Shown here piece by piece: positions 7,160 to 14,226 of a stretch of 28,963 nt of DNA. The stretch spans positions 1-28,963 of the forward strand of contig CAYFJU010000037.1 of NCBI GenBank assembly GCA_964343505.1, written 5' to 3'. The notes beneath the pieces are model-generated. The model saw only the letters and a list, made by a program, of their open reading frames with translations. It was not told the origin of the DNA and searched no databases. Within the stretch, counting starts at the first letter, position 1. Every line of letters starts with the position of its first letter. The DNA comes from TCS55 sp964343505 (GTDB lineage: Bacteria > Fidelibacterota > Marinisomatia > Marinisomatales > TCS55). The translations under genes and the position numbers were made by a program.

Positions 7160-7696
7160 ATGAAAAGACTTACTATCATCTATTTTGTTCTCATGCTTGG
7201 CATTTCGCCAATTTGGGCCCAAAACATCGATTCAATCTCAGACAAAACGATTTATTTTCAATATAAATTCTTTGGCGCACCTAAGATTATTCAAAATGAT
7301 CAATAGATCCACTACAAAGAACTGGGTCCAATTTTAAGCGAGTTTGAAATATCCCATGCTGAATTTGAGAAAAGTAAAAAATTGCAAAAAAGCAGTTTCC
7401 GCAGAATACTAAAATCTTTTCTCTATGGCTTTGGGTCACAACTAATTATGGAACAGATGATGGAATATAATAATGATAAATATATGGGCATTGTTGGCGT
7501 TCCAATGTATGGCCTTATGTTTTGGGAATACTTCCGTTCCATTGATGATATATTGAAAAGTAATAATGCTGTACAAAAATCAGTTTGGCTTTATAATAAC
7601 GAAGTATGGAAAAATAAAAAACTTCAAGATGACAAACAGGGATCGCAAACATTTTCAAATTCTCATCAATCGTTAACTCGTAAAGAAAAGCCATGA
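7160..7696 (+). pseudogene. Exported protein of unknown function, interrupted by an in-frame TAG
   Basis: The frame opens at ATG 7160 with a clear signal peptide (MKRLTIIYFVLMLG..., ending Trp-Ala-Gln). It runs 48 codons to a TAG at 7304-7306, then stays open in the same frame to 7696. Bridged, it would encode about 178 residues. The codon before the stop is CAA and the stop could come from CAG by one change, so a Gln-to-stop mutation is the simplest reading. The part after the stop is basic, with a hydrophobic segment around 'FLYGFGSQLIMEQM' and another around 'MGIVGVPMYGLMFWEYF'. I do not recognise the family. The final ATGA overlaps the start of the thioredoxin gene, so the two were coupled. 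A sequencing error or amber readthrough would also explain it. Confidence 0.65.
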
Positions 7697-8178
7697 AAAA
7701 ACTTTTATTCATCTGTTTATTCTTAAATATTGGAATATCCCAGACTCCTTATGACAGCCTTTTTACTGATGCCACTTTTATCTCAATGGATAATCGTGAA
7801 ATCACATTGAATCAATTAAAAGGAAAAGTGGTCGTTTTTGATTTCTGGGAAACTTGGTGTGGACCATGTATTATGGGATTTAAAAAATTGAAGAAACTGA
7901 GAAAAAAATACCCTGAAGACTTCATTGTTGTCGCTGTAAATCAACTCAAGGGAGATACAAAAGAGAAAGCTCAAGATTTTGTTAGCGCAAATAATTATGA
8001 TTTTATATTTGTTTATGATAATGGTATGAGCGACCAGTTGAATATTTCAACTTTACCATTCAAGGTATACTTTGATCCACAAGGAAACTTTATATCTAAA
8101 TCTACTGGTTTTGCTATTTATCCTACTGAATATTCAAAAGCTAAAAAACTTATTAATGAATACAAATTGAAAGATTAG
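7693..8178 (+). CDS. Exported TlpA-like thioredoxin-fold protein
   Basis: A 161-residue periplasmic thiol-disulfide oxidoreductase-like protein. Residues 1-17 are a signal peptide. The thioredoxin active site Trp-Cys-Gly-Pro-Cys has Cys at 56 and 59, and the cis-Pro is near residue 122 in 'STLPFKVYF'. The N-terminal 'FTDATFISMDNREITLNQLKGK' is the usual lead-in of the AhpC-TSA/Redoxin/TlpA group. It probably reduces exported disulfides, for example in cytochrome or lipoprotein maturation; the partner is unknown. The start codon overlaps the stop of the preceding interrupted gene (ATGA), which argues that the two belonged to one unit. The gene is noticeably AT-rich, like its upstream neighbour. 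Confidence 0.85.
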   Translation: MKKLLFICLFLNIGISQTPYDSLFTDATFISMDNREITLNQLKGKVVVFDFWETWCGPCIMGFKKLKKLRKKYPEDFIVVAVNQLKGDTKEKAQDFVSANNYDFIFVYDNGMSDQLNISTLPFKVYFDPQGNFISKSTGFAIYPTEYSKAKKLINEYKLKD

Positions 8179-8229
8179 CGTTTGAAATTTCATGCTAAAA
8201 ACCGTTATTCTATCAAATAACAGATTGTA

Positions 8230-8235
8230 TATAAT
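8230..8235 (+). promoter_or_regulatory. Possible -10 box TATAAT
   Basis: A perfect TATAAT in the ~100-base gap before the gene at 8282. There is no good TTGACA-like match 16-18 bases upstream, only TTATTC at a long spacing, so this is a weak promoter candidate. Confidence 0.25.
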
Positions 8236-8281
8236 CGGTATCTTTTAACATGATTCTTTCAGAAATTAAACAGGATACCCA

Positions 8282-8755
8282 ATGAAAATACTCATCCTTT
8301 TATCAACTACTTTCTCACTGGCATTTTCCCAAAACATTCGCAATACAGATGCGGTCGAAAATGTTTTGGATAATCTTCACCTCTATGCAGCGGAGGCCAA
8401 ATCAAAGCAGTATATGGCTCTTTTTTCAAGCGACGCCGTTTTTTTTGGTACGGATATCAACGAACGGTGGACGAAGCCAGCGTTTGATGCTTACTCCACA
8501 AAACGCATGGCCACGGGCACAGGCTGGACCTATTATATGAAAGAGCGCAACATCTATTTTTCCGATGACGGTAAAACCGCTTGGTTCGATGAGGTCCTGA
8601 CCAATAAAAAATATGGTGAATTCCGCGGGACCGGTGTCCTCAAAATTGTCGGGACCGAATGGAAGATCGCTCAATACAGTCTCCTCCTCCCCATCCCCAA
8701 TGACCTGATGATGAAGTATGCACAGGAGATCAAAAACTATTACGGTCAAAAATGA
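8282..8755 (+). CDS. Exported SnoaL/NTF2-like protein
   Basis: A 157-residue protein with a signal peptide of about 16 residues ending Phe-Ser-Gln. The mature part reads like an NTF2/SnoaL-like alpha+beta cone: a helix with 'AVENVLDNLHLYAAEAK', then 'YMALFSSDAVFFGTDINERW', 'AWFDEVL' and 'RGTGVLKIVGTEWKIAQY' as the last beta strands. Proteins of this kind are often annotated as nuclear transport factor 2 family or ketosteroid isomerase-like and have varied or unknown roles. A periplasmic location is expected. The stop overlaps the next start (ATGA at 8752-8755), so it is translationally coupled to the acetyltransferase gene. Confidence 0.75.
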   Translation: MKILILLSTTFSLAFSQNIRNTDAVENVLDNLHLYAAEAKSKQYMALFSSDAVFFGTDINERWTKPAFDAYSTKRMATGTGWTYYMKERNIYFSDDGKTAWFDEVLTNKKYGEFRGTGVLKIVGTEWKIAQYSLLLPIPNDLMMKYAQEIKNYYGQK

Positions 8756-9267
8756 ACTGGATCTTGGAAACCAATCGGTTAAAACTTCGTGAAATTGTCC
8801 AGGATGACTTTTCTGATCTCCATGAGATCCTTTCCGATTCCGAAACGATGTCCTTTTATCCTTCCCTTTATGCCAAAACGGACACACAAAACTTTATTGA
8901 TAAAAATATCAAATGGTATGAATCAATTGGATGCGGCCTGTGGGCCGTCATTTTAAAGACTGAAAATAATCTCATCGGTGATTGCGGCATCACAATCCAA
9001 AACATTGATGGTGTGGATGAATACGAAATCGGATACCACCTGAATAAATCCTATTGGGGAAAGGGCTACGCTACCGAGGCGGCCCAAGCTGTTAAAGATT
9101 ACGGCTTCAATAAAATGGGACTGAAAAAACTTTGTTCTTACATGGCCGCGAACCACTGGCCCTCCCGTAAGGTGGCTGAACGAAACGGCCTGATAGTTGA
9201 AAAGACCTTTTTAAATCCCAGAAATCGTAATTTGCCTACGCTCGTTTACAGCATTCATAATCAATAA
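8752..9267 (+). CDS. GNAT-family N-acetyltransferase (RimJ/RimL type)
   Basis: A 171-residue cytoplasmic acetyltransferase. It opens with 'LETNRLKLREI' and has 'SDSETMSFYP' near residue 30, both typical of the Acetyltransf_3 (RimJ/RimL-like) group. The acetyl-CoA-binding motif is 'SYWGKGYATEA' near residues 100-110, with a later 'NHWPSRKVAERNGL' helix. It would transfer an acetyl group from acetyl-CoA to an amine of a protein N-terminus or small molecule; the substrate cannot be inferred. The start overlaps the stop of the SnoaL-like gene by four bases. Confidence 0.9.
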   Translation: MNWILETNRLKLREIVQDDFSDLHEILSDSETMSFYPSLYAKTDTQNFIDKNIKWYESIGCGLWAVILKTENNLIGDCGITIQNIDGVDEYEIGYHLNKSYWGKGYATEAAQAVKDYGFNKMGLKKLCSYMAANHWPSRKVAERNGLIVEKTFLNPRNRNLPTLVYSIHNQ

Positions 9268-9297
9268 TGTTAACAATCAATCATTAAGAGATTCATT

Positions 9298-11163
9298 ATG
9301 AAAATCAAAATATTCATTACTACAATTATGTTCCTGACTGCATGCACCAAAGAACACGTGGAATATTCGATCGAAGACTTCATGAATACCACTTCTATTG
9401 GCGGCGCCAGTTTTTCTCCGGACGAGCAATCAATCCTGATTCGAAGTGATGCATCGGGAATTCATAACGCCTATGAAATTGATATTGAATCCGGGGAGAC
9501 GACCCAGTTGACTCATTCGGATTCAACTTCCATCAGACCGCTTTCCTATTTCCCCAATGATAAACGAATCCTTTTCCGCAGTGACCAGAACGGGAATGAG
9601 ATTTGGCATATTTATCTGCGCAATGAAGATGGTTCAACCCAAGACCTGACTCTGGGAGAAAATGCCCGCTCCCTCTTTTCCGGATGGGCCTACGACGAAC
9701 AAAGTTTTTATTTTACGTCCAATAAACGCGTTCCCCGCTACATGGATATTTATGAAATGGATATCAAGTCCTTTGAGTCCAAAATGATTTTTCAAAATGA
9801 TGAAGCGTTGAATTTTGCCGATGTTTCCAATGACGGTCGTTACCTTGCGCTAAACAAAACTCACACGCGGGATAATTCAGATATGTATCTCTATGACGTT
9901 CAAAGCGGTGATCTAAATCATATCAGTCCTCATGAAGGGAATATCAACCACAGTCCGACGGGATTTTCCGTGGATTCCAAAAGCCTCTATTTTTTAACCG
10001 ACGCTAATAGTGAATTCAGGTATCTTAAAAAATATGATATCGCCAGCGGCGCCGTTGAAGAAGTCCAGAAAGAAGATTGGGATATTTGGTACAGTTATTT
10101 TTCCCATTCAGGCCGTTATCGCGTTTCCGGTATCAATGCCGATTCCCAAATCGAGATTAAAGTTTATGATAATGAAAAAAATCGATCCGTCAGATTACCG
10201 CAACTTCCGGCCGGCAGTATTTCTTCTGTATCAATCTCAAAAAGTGAAAATTACATGGCCCTGTACCACGGCAGCGCAAAATCTCCATCGAACCTTTATT
10301 TACTCAATGTAAAAACAAAAAAATATCAAAAACTGACTGATACAATGAATCCCGATGTTGAGCCGGATTTTCTTGGGAATGCGAAGGTTATTCGGTTTAA
10401 ATCTTTCGATGGATTAGATATTCCTGCTGTTTATTATAAACCACCCCAAGCTTCCAGTAAAAATCGAGTTCCTGCTTTGGTTCGAGTACATGGCGGTCCC
10501 GGCGGCCAAGCGAGAGTGGGCTATCGTGCATCTACTCAATATTTGGTAAACCACGGATATGCTGTTTTGGATATCAACAATCGTGGCAGCAGCGGATATG
10601 GAAAAACATTCCAAACCCTGGATGACCAAGCACATGGTGAAGGAGATTTAGATGATTGCGTTTGGGCCATCAATTGGCTGAAAAAACAAAACCATATTGA
10701 CGGAGACAAAATTGGTATCCTCGGTGGAAGCTACGGCGGATATATGGTTATGGCCGCCCTGGCTTTCCGTCCGGAAGCATTTAATGTTGGCGTAAATATC
10801 TTTGGCGTAACCAATTGGGTTCGCACCATGAAAAGCATTCCGCCCTGGTGGGAAGCAGCGCGAGAATCCCTTTATAAAGAAATGGGGAATCCCTATACTC
10901 AGGAAGATTATCTCTACGCCATTTCACCACTGTTCCATGCAGAAAATATCACCAAACCTGTTTTGGTTTTACAGGGCTCTAATGATCCTCGTGTCCTTCA
11001 AATAGAATCCGATGAAATGGTTGAAGCAGTGAGGCAACAAGGTGTACCAGTGGAATATGTGGTCTTCCCCGATGAAGGTCATGGATTTGCGAAAAAGAAA
11101 AATCAAATTGCTTCCAATGAGGCCATCCTGAACTTCCTTGATCAATACTTAAAAGGAGAATAA
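9298..11163 (+). CDS. S9 family prolyl oligopeptidase-like lipoprotein
   Basis: A 621-residue serine peptidase of clan SC, family S9 (acylaminoacyl peptidase/DPP-like). A lipoprotein signal ends in Leu-Thr-Ala-Cys near residue 16. Residues ~35-350 form a beta-propeller with repeated 'F.S..N....D.Y..D' units. The C-terminal alpha/beta-hydrolase domain has the nucleophile motif Gly-Gly-Ser-Tyr-Gly-Gly-Tyr (Ser 478), Asp 563 in 'SNDPRV' and His 595 in 'EGHGF', so the triad is complete. 'RVHGGPGGQ' near residue 400 forms the oxyanion region. It probably removes di- or oligopeptides from peptides in the periplasm. It follows the acetyltransferase gene by 30 bases and converges on cfa. The length is normal for the family. 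Confidence 0.92.
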   Translation: MKIKIFITTIMFLTACTKEHVEYSIEDFMNTTSIGGASFSPDEQSILIRSDASGIHNAYEIDIESGETTQLTHSDSTSIRPLSYFPNDKRILFRSDQNGNEIWHIYLRNEDGSTQDLTLGENARSLFSGWAYDEQSFYFTSNKRVPRYMDIYEMDIKSFESKMIFQNDEALNFADVSNDGRYLALNKTHTRDNSDMYLYDVQSGDLNHISPHEGNINHSPTGFSVDSKSLYFLTDANSEFRYLKKYDIASGAVEEVQKEDWDIWYSYFSHSGRYRVSGINADSQIEIKVYDNEKNRSVRLPQLPAGSISSVSISKSENYMALYHGSAKSPSNLYLLNVKTKKYQKLTDTMNPDVEPDFLGNAKVIRFKSFDGLDIPAVYYKPPQASSKNRVPALVRVHGGPGGQARVGYRASTQYLVNHGYAVLDINNRGSSGYGKTFQTLDDQAHGEGDLDDCVWAINWLKKQNHIDGDKIGILGGSYGGYMVMAALAFRPEAFNVGVNIFGVTNWVRTMKSIPPWWEAARESLYKEMGNPYTQEDYLYAISPLFHAENITKPVLVLQGSNDPRVLQIESDEMVEAVRQQGVPVEYVVFPDEGHGFAKKKNQIASNEAILNFLDQYLKGE

Positions 11164-11205
11164 TCGCCCTTTAGTTACAGAAAGATTAGATGACCGAAGG
11201 GGCGA
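11164..11205. terminator. Possible bidirectional terminator between the S9 peptidase gene and cfa
   Basis: TCGCCCTTT (11164-11172) pairs with AAGGGGCGA (11197-11205): nine pairs including one G-U, around a 24-base loop. It fills the 44-base gap between convergent genes. The loop is long and there is no strong T run, so the call is tentative. Confidence 0.35.
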
Positions 11206-11207
11206 AA

Positions 11208-12326
11208 TCATCTCGGCGCCACGTAACCCCCTGGTATGCCTTTATGTGAATACACAACCTGCCAAACCTGATGCGTTCGTGCCCGGAATGCACCGGCAGA
11301 GGAAAGCAGATAATATTTCCACATCCGGTAAAACCGTTCCCCGTACCGGTCTTTTAGACTGTCCCAATGGTGATTAAAGTTTTTATACCATTGCATAAGA
11401 GTCTTGTCATAATCCGGCCCAAAATTGTGCCAGTCTTCTGCAACAAACAGACCTTCACTGGCGGTACAAATCTGCCGTGCCGAAGGCAGCATTGAATTGG
11501 GGAAAATGTAACGGTCTATCCAGGGATCATTCACCTTCGTCGAGCGATTGCGCCCAATCGTATGTAATAGAAAAAGGCCATCGTCCTTTAAACAGCGACG
11601 GGCGGTTTCCATAAATACACGGTAATTTTTATAACCCACATGCTCAAACATGCCGATCGACAGAATCCGGTCGAAACACCCTTCAAGGCTGCGGTAATCC
11701 TGCAACCGGATTTCGACAGGGAGTCCTTTGCACATATCTTCAGCAACCAATACTTGCTCTTTAGAAACAGTAATCCCTACGACTTCAGCCTGATACCGTT
11801 CGGCAATAAATTTGGCGGTCCCGCCCCACCCACAGCCAATGTCCAACACCTTTATCCCTGGCTGAATATTCAATTTGCGGCAGACTAAGTCCAGTTTGGC
11901 CTCTTGAGCTTCTTCCAGCGTGCCAGCGTCCTTCCAATAACCGCAACTATAAATTAAATTGTCCCCCAGCATATACCGGTAGAGGCTATTCCCGATATCA
12001 TAATGTTTTTTCCCGATAACCCATGCGCCGCTGCCCTTTTGAAAATTGATTAGTTTTGCGGCCAAAATATTGAAAATATAATTTCGTGCTGTCACTTTAT
12101 TGTGCAGGTCTGCTCTTAAAACCCGCGATATACAATTATCGAGTTGTTCACAGTCCCACCACTTATCCATGTAAGCTTCTCCCAACCCTAAGGAGGCATC
12201 GGCAAGAACCCGACGATAAAATTGATTATTATGCACCTGAATGTCCCAGGGATTGCTGCCATCAATCTCAATCTGAGCCAACGAGAATAGTTGTGTTAAT
12301 CGATTTTGAAAGCGGTTTAATAACAT
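11208..12326 (-). CDS. cfa: Cyclopropane-fatty-acyl-phospholipid synthase
   Basis: A 372-residue SAM-dependent methyltransferase close to E. coli Cfa (382 residues) over its whole length. It adds a methylene bridge to cis double bonds of phospholipid acyl chains at the inner membrane. The N-terminal lipid-binding part contains 'LGLGEAYMDKWW'. The conserved active-site stretch 'YSCGYWKDA' has its Cys near residue 128, and the SAM-binding motif I is 'VLDIGCGWGG' near 161-170. 'FEHVG', 'DYDKTLMQWY' and the C-terminal 'GAFRARTHQVWQVV' are also as in Cfa. A GTG at 12335 would add three residues; I prefer the ATG at 12326, though neither has a clear ribosome binding site. Cyclopropanation usually serves stress or stationary phase. 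Confidence 0.95.
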   Translation of the reverse strand: MLLNRFQNRLTQLFSLAQIEIDGSNPWDIQVHNNQFYRRVLADASLGLGEAYMDKWWDCEQLDNCISRVLRADLHNKVTARNYIFNILAAKLINFQKGSGAWVIGKKHYDIGNSLYRYMLGDNLIYSCGYWKDAGTLEEAQEAKLDLVCRKLNIQPGIKVLDIGCGWGGTAKFIAERYQAEVVGITVSKEQVLVAEDMCKGLPVEIRLQDYRSLEGCFDRILSIGMFEHVGYKNYRVFMETARRCLKDDGLFLLHTIGRNRSTKVNDPWIDRYIFPNSMLPSARQICTASEGLFVAEDWHNFGPDYDKTLMQWYKNFNHHWDSLKDRYGERFYRMWKYYLLSSAGAFRARTHQVWQVVYSHKGIPGGYVAPR

Positions 12327-12578
12327 ACCAGGCACGCACTAGAAACTGAAAATTGAGGACAGGTATTGCTGTCAGTCAACCCAATAGCATGCTTAAATAC
12401 AATATGGGTATTTTTTGATCTACTTTGATTCATCATAACCAACCAGTAGCTATAAGCTCTTACAGAAACGGAATTTACAATCCGAGTTATTTTGAATGTT
12501 ATTTTACATGTTATCATAGTCCATTTCAAAGAGAAGAATCCATATTGATCAAAAAATGCGTACTTTCTAAACTCATAG

Positions 12579-12702
12579 AAGGCTTTGAAAAGCCCCAATT
12601 AAGTCCCCTCTATAAAGAGGGCCTGCCCGACTGCATCGTTCAGGCGGGGTGTCCCGATTTATCGGTTCAGGGTGTATTGTGTTATGAGTTTTTCAAAGCC
12701 TT
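12579..12702. repeat. Fold-back element with 13-bp perfect inverted ends
   Basis: AAGGCTTTGAAAA (12579-12591) is the exact reverse complement of 12690-12702. Between them are three further hairpins: CCCTCT/AGAGGG (12606-12611 with 12616-12621), GCCTG/CAGGC (12621-12625 with 12641-12645) and CCGAT/ATCGG (12654-12658 with 12661-12665). The left end can also fold alone (GGCTTT/AAAGCC, 12581-12594). The GC content is higher than that of the surrounding spacer. It may be a MITE-like or dispersed intergenic repeat, or a structured leader of the gene at 12734. Confidence 0.5.
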
Positions 12703-12721
12703 TCCATAATCAATGGATTGA

Positions 12722-12727
12722 AAGGAG
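12722..12727 (+). promoter_or_regulatory. Shine-Dalgarno AAGGAG for the gene at 12734
   Basis: AAGGAG lies six bases before the ATG at 12734, a near-ideal site that fixes this start. Confidence 0.65.
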
Positions 12728-12733
12728 AATATT

Positions 12734-13297
12734 ATGCCTTCCTCCCCCGCTGAAATGATGGCTGCCATGTTAGGAAACTTAGAAGAAAAGACCGGGAATA
12801 ACTTAGACCACTGGCTCAAGGTTGTGGCCGATTCCGGTGAAGAAAAGCATAATGCTATAATTAAACATTTAAAGACCAAATATGGACTCACCCACGGCTA
12901 TGCTAACCTTATTGCCTTTAAAGCCAGGGAAAAACACGAGCCGGCTTTGAATGCTGATGATTTTCTTACGAATCAGTATAAGGGCCCCAAAGCAGAGTTG
13001 AAACCGCTTTATGATACATTATGTCAAGTTGTTAACCAATTTGGGGATGATGTAGATGTCTCCCCGAGGAAAACCTATGTGACCATCCGGCGCTCCAAAC
13101 AATTTGCCATTTTCAAAGCATCCACTAAAGATCGTCTGGATGTGGGCTTAATCCTGAAGGGTGAACCGGAGACGGCCCGACTGCAAACAGGAAAACAATT
13201 CAGCGGCATGATGACGCACTGCGTGGCGGTCCATGATTCATCGGACATTGATGATGAGCTAGAGGACTGGCTGAAGAAAGCCTATGACGCCGCCTGA
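12734..13297 (+). CDS. DUF4287-DUF5655 two-domain protein
   Basis: A 187-residue cytoplasmic protein. Residues ~5-70 match the DUF4287 pattern ('LEEKTGNNLDHWLKVV', then 'KHNAIIKHLKTKYGLTHGYANL'), a helical domain. Residues ~80-187 match DUF5655 ('LKPLYDTLCQVVNQFGDDVDVSPRKTYVTIRR...FA', then 'LDVGLILK', then 'ELEDWLKKAYDAA'). This two-domain order is common in bacteria, but the function is not known; DUF5655 has been likened to DNA-transport or nucleic-acid-related proteins only loosely. It has a strong Shine-Dalgarno. Its last 14 bases overlap the start of the next gene, which carries a second DUF5655-type domain. Confidence 0.8.
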   Translation: MPSSPAEMMAAMLGNLEEKTGNNLDHWLKVVADSGEEKHNAIIKHLKTKYGLTHGYANLIAFKAREKHEPALNADDFLTNQYKGPKAELKPLYDTLCQVVNQFGDDVDVSPRKTYVTIRRSKQFAIFKASTKDRLDVGLILKGEPETARLQTGKQFSGMMTHCVAVHDSSDIDDELEDWLKKAYDAA

Positions 13298-13706
13298 AAA
13301 ATGGCAATGTCCCGATTGCGACCGGTCATTCAAAAATGAAAACCAATGGCACTCTTGCACAACTTCACAAATAGAAACGCATTTTGAAGGAAAGTCCCTG
13401 GAAGTCAGGGATCTTTTCGGAATCCTTGAATCGAGGCTCAGGGAAAAATTATCTTTCACAATTTCCCCATTAAAGACCGCTATTTATTTTACCGACGTTT
13501 CCCATTTTATGGCGGTGTTTGTGCGTAAAACCTATTTAATTGTCGAATTTTCAAATGACATACCTTTTATGGATGAGCGTATCCACCGCTCAGAAAAAGT
13601 ATCCACCACCCTCTATAGTCATTTTGTAAAAATATCTCAGGTAAACCAAATCGATCCTCAGCTACTCAGATGGATTTCAGAAGCGTACGAATTAACAGCA
13701 AAATAA
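13284..13706 (+). CDS. Zinc-ribbon plus DUF5655-type protein
   Basis: A 140-residue protein. The N-terminal 'WQCPDCDRSFKNENQWHSC' has a Cys-x-x-Cys pair followed by His-x-Cys, a likely zinc-binding knuckle. The rest ('HFEGKSLEVRDLFGILESRL', then 'FTISPLKTAIYFTDVSHFMAVFVRKTYLIVEF', then 'LLRWISEAYELT') follows the DUF5655 layout. It overlaps the DUF4287-DUF5655 gene by 14 bases in another frame, so the two are translated together and probably work together. The role is unknown. The next gene starts one base after its stop. Confidence 0.75.
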   Translation: MTPPEKWQCPDCDRSFKNENQWHSCTTSQIETHFEGKSLEVRDLFGILESRLREKLSFTISPLKTAIYFTDVSHFMAVFVRKTYLIVEFSNDIPFMDERIHRSEKVSTTLYSHFVKISQVNQIDPQLLRWISEAYELTAK

Positions 13707-13707
13707 A

Positions 13708-14226
13708 TTGCATCCTCTTTTAGAATCATTATCCCACGGCGATAAACGGATGGTCCTTGGGGGCGCGGAGGCCATGAAATCCGTTATACATGACCCATCT
13801 TTATTTTCAGTTTTGGTTCTGGGGATGGAAAATCCCAATGAACTAATCGCCATGCGTTCTGCCGATGCAGTCGAAAAATTAACCAGGGATATTCCGGAGT
13901 GGCTGCGCCCCCATAAATCATTTCTCATGCATTTAATTGATAAAACAGATCAACAGGAGGTCCGCTGGCATCTGGCCCAGATAATACCTCGATTGGAATT
14001 AACATTAGACGAACGAAAAACCTTCATATCAATATTTGAAAAATTCTTAACGGATAAAAGTAGAATCCTGGTGACATTTTCTATGCAAGCTATGGTAGAT
14101 TTGGCCGGTAATGATACCGATTTAAAAGATAAAATCTTACCCCCGATTCAACGACTTACCCGAATCGGCAGCGGGGCTATGCGGGCCCGCGGCAAAAAAC
14201 TATTGAAACAAATGGAATCATCATGA
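13708..14226 (+). CDS. HEAT-repeat-like helical protein
   Basis: A 172-residue all-helical protein of about four HEAT/Armadillo-like helix pairs: 'MVLGGAEAMKSVIHDPSLFSVLVLGM', 'LIAMRSADAVEKLTRDIPEWL', 'EVRWHLAQIIPRLELT', 'ILVTFSMQAMVDLAG'. There is no signal peptide or catalytic motif, so a protein-binding scaffold is the best guess. The start is a TTG one base after the previous stop; the ATG at 13750 is an alternative and would drop 14 residues. The stop overlaps the sulfatase start as ATGA (14223-14226), so a cytoplasmic HEAT protein is coupled to an exported enzyme, probably only by transcription. Confidence 0.6.
   Translation: MHPLLESLSHGDKRMVLGGAEAMKSVIHDPSLFSVLVLGMENPNELIAMRSADAVEKLTRDIPEWLRPHKSFLMHLIDKTDQQEVRWHLAQIIPRLELTLDERKTFISIFEKFLTDKSRILVTFSMQAMVDLAGNDTDLKDKILPPIQRLTRIGSGAMRARGKKLLKQMESS

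Larger units (their letters stand above)
12336..12733. other. 398-base gene-free region between cfa and the DUF5655 genes
   Basis: It must hold divergent promoters for cfa (minus) and the gene at 12734 (plus), though I cannot pick convincing hexamers. The open frames crossing it (for example 12425-12709 plus and 12317-12598 minus) look like low-complexity translation with no family resemblance. The part at 12579-12702 is a fold-back element listed separately. Confidence 0.55.

Noticed and set aside
7304..7306. TAG read as pyrrolysine or a general recoded amber codon
   Set aside because: There is no supporting gene in the window, and TAG serves as a normal stop at 17429-17431.
8426..8887. 153-codon minus-strand frame across the SnoaL-like and GNAT genes
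   Set aside because: It is antisense to two well-supported genes and has no recognisable domain.
12425..12709. 94-codon plus-strand open frame in the cfa/DUF gap
   Set aside because: It runs through the fold-back element, has no family resemblance and lacks a ribosome binding site.
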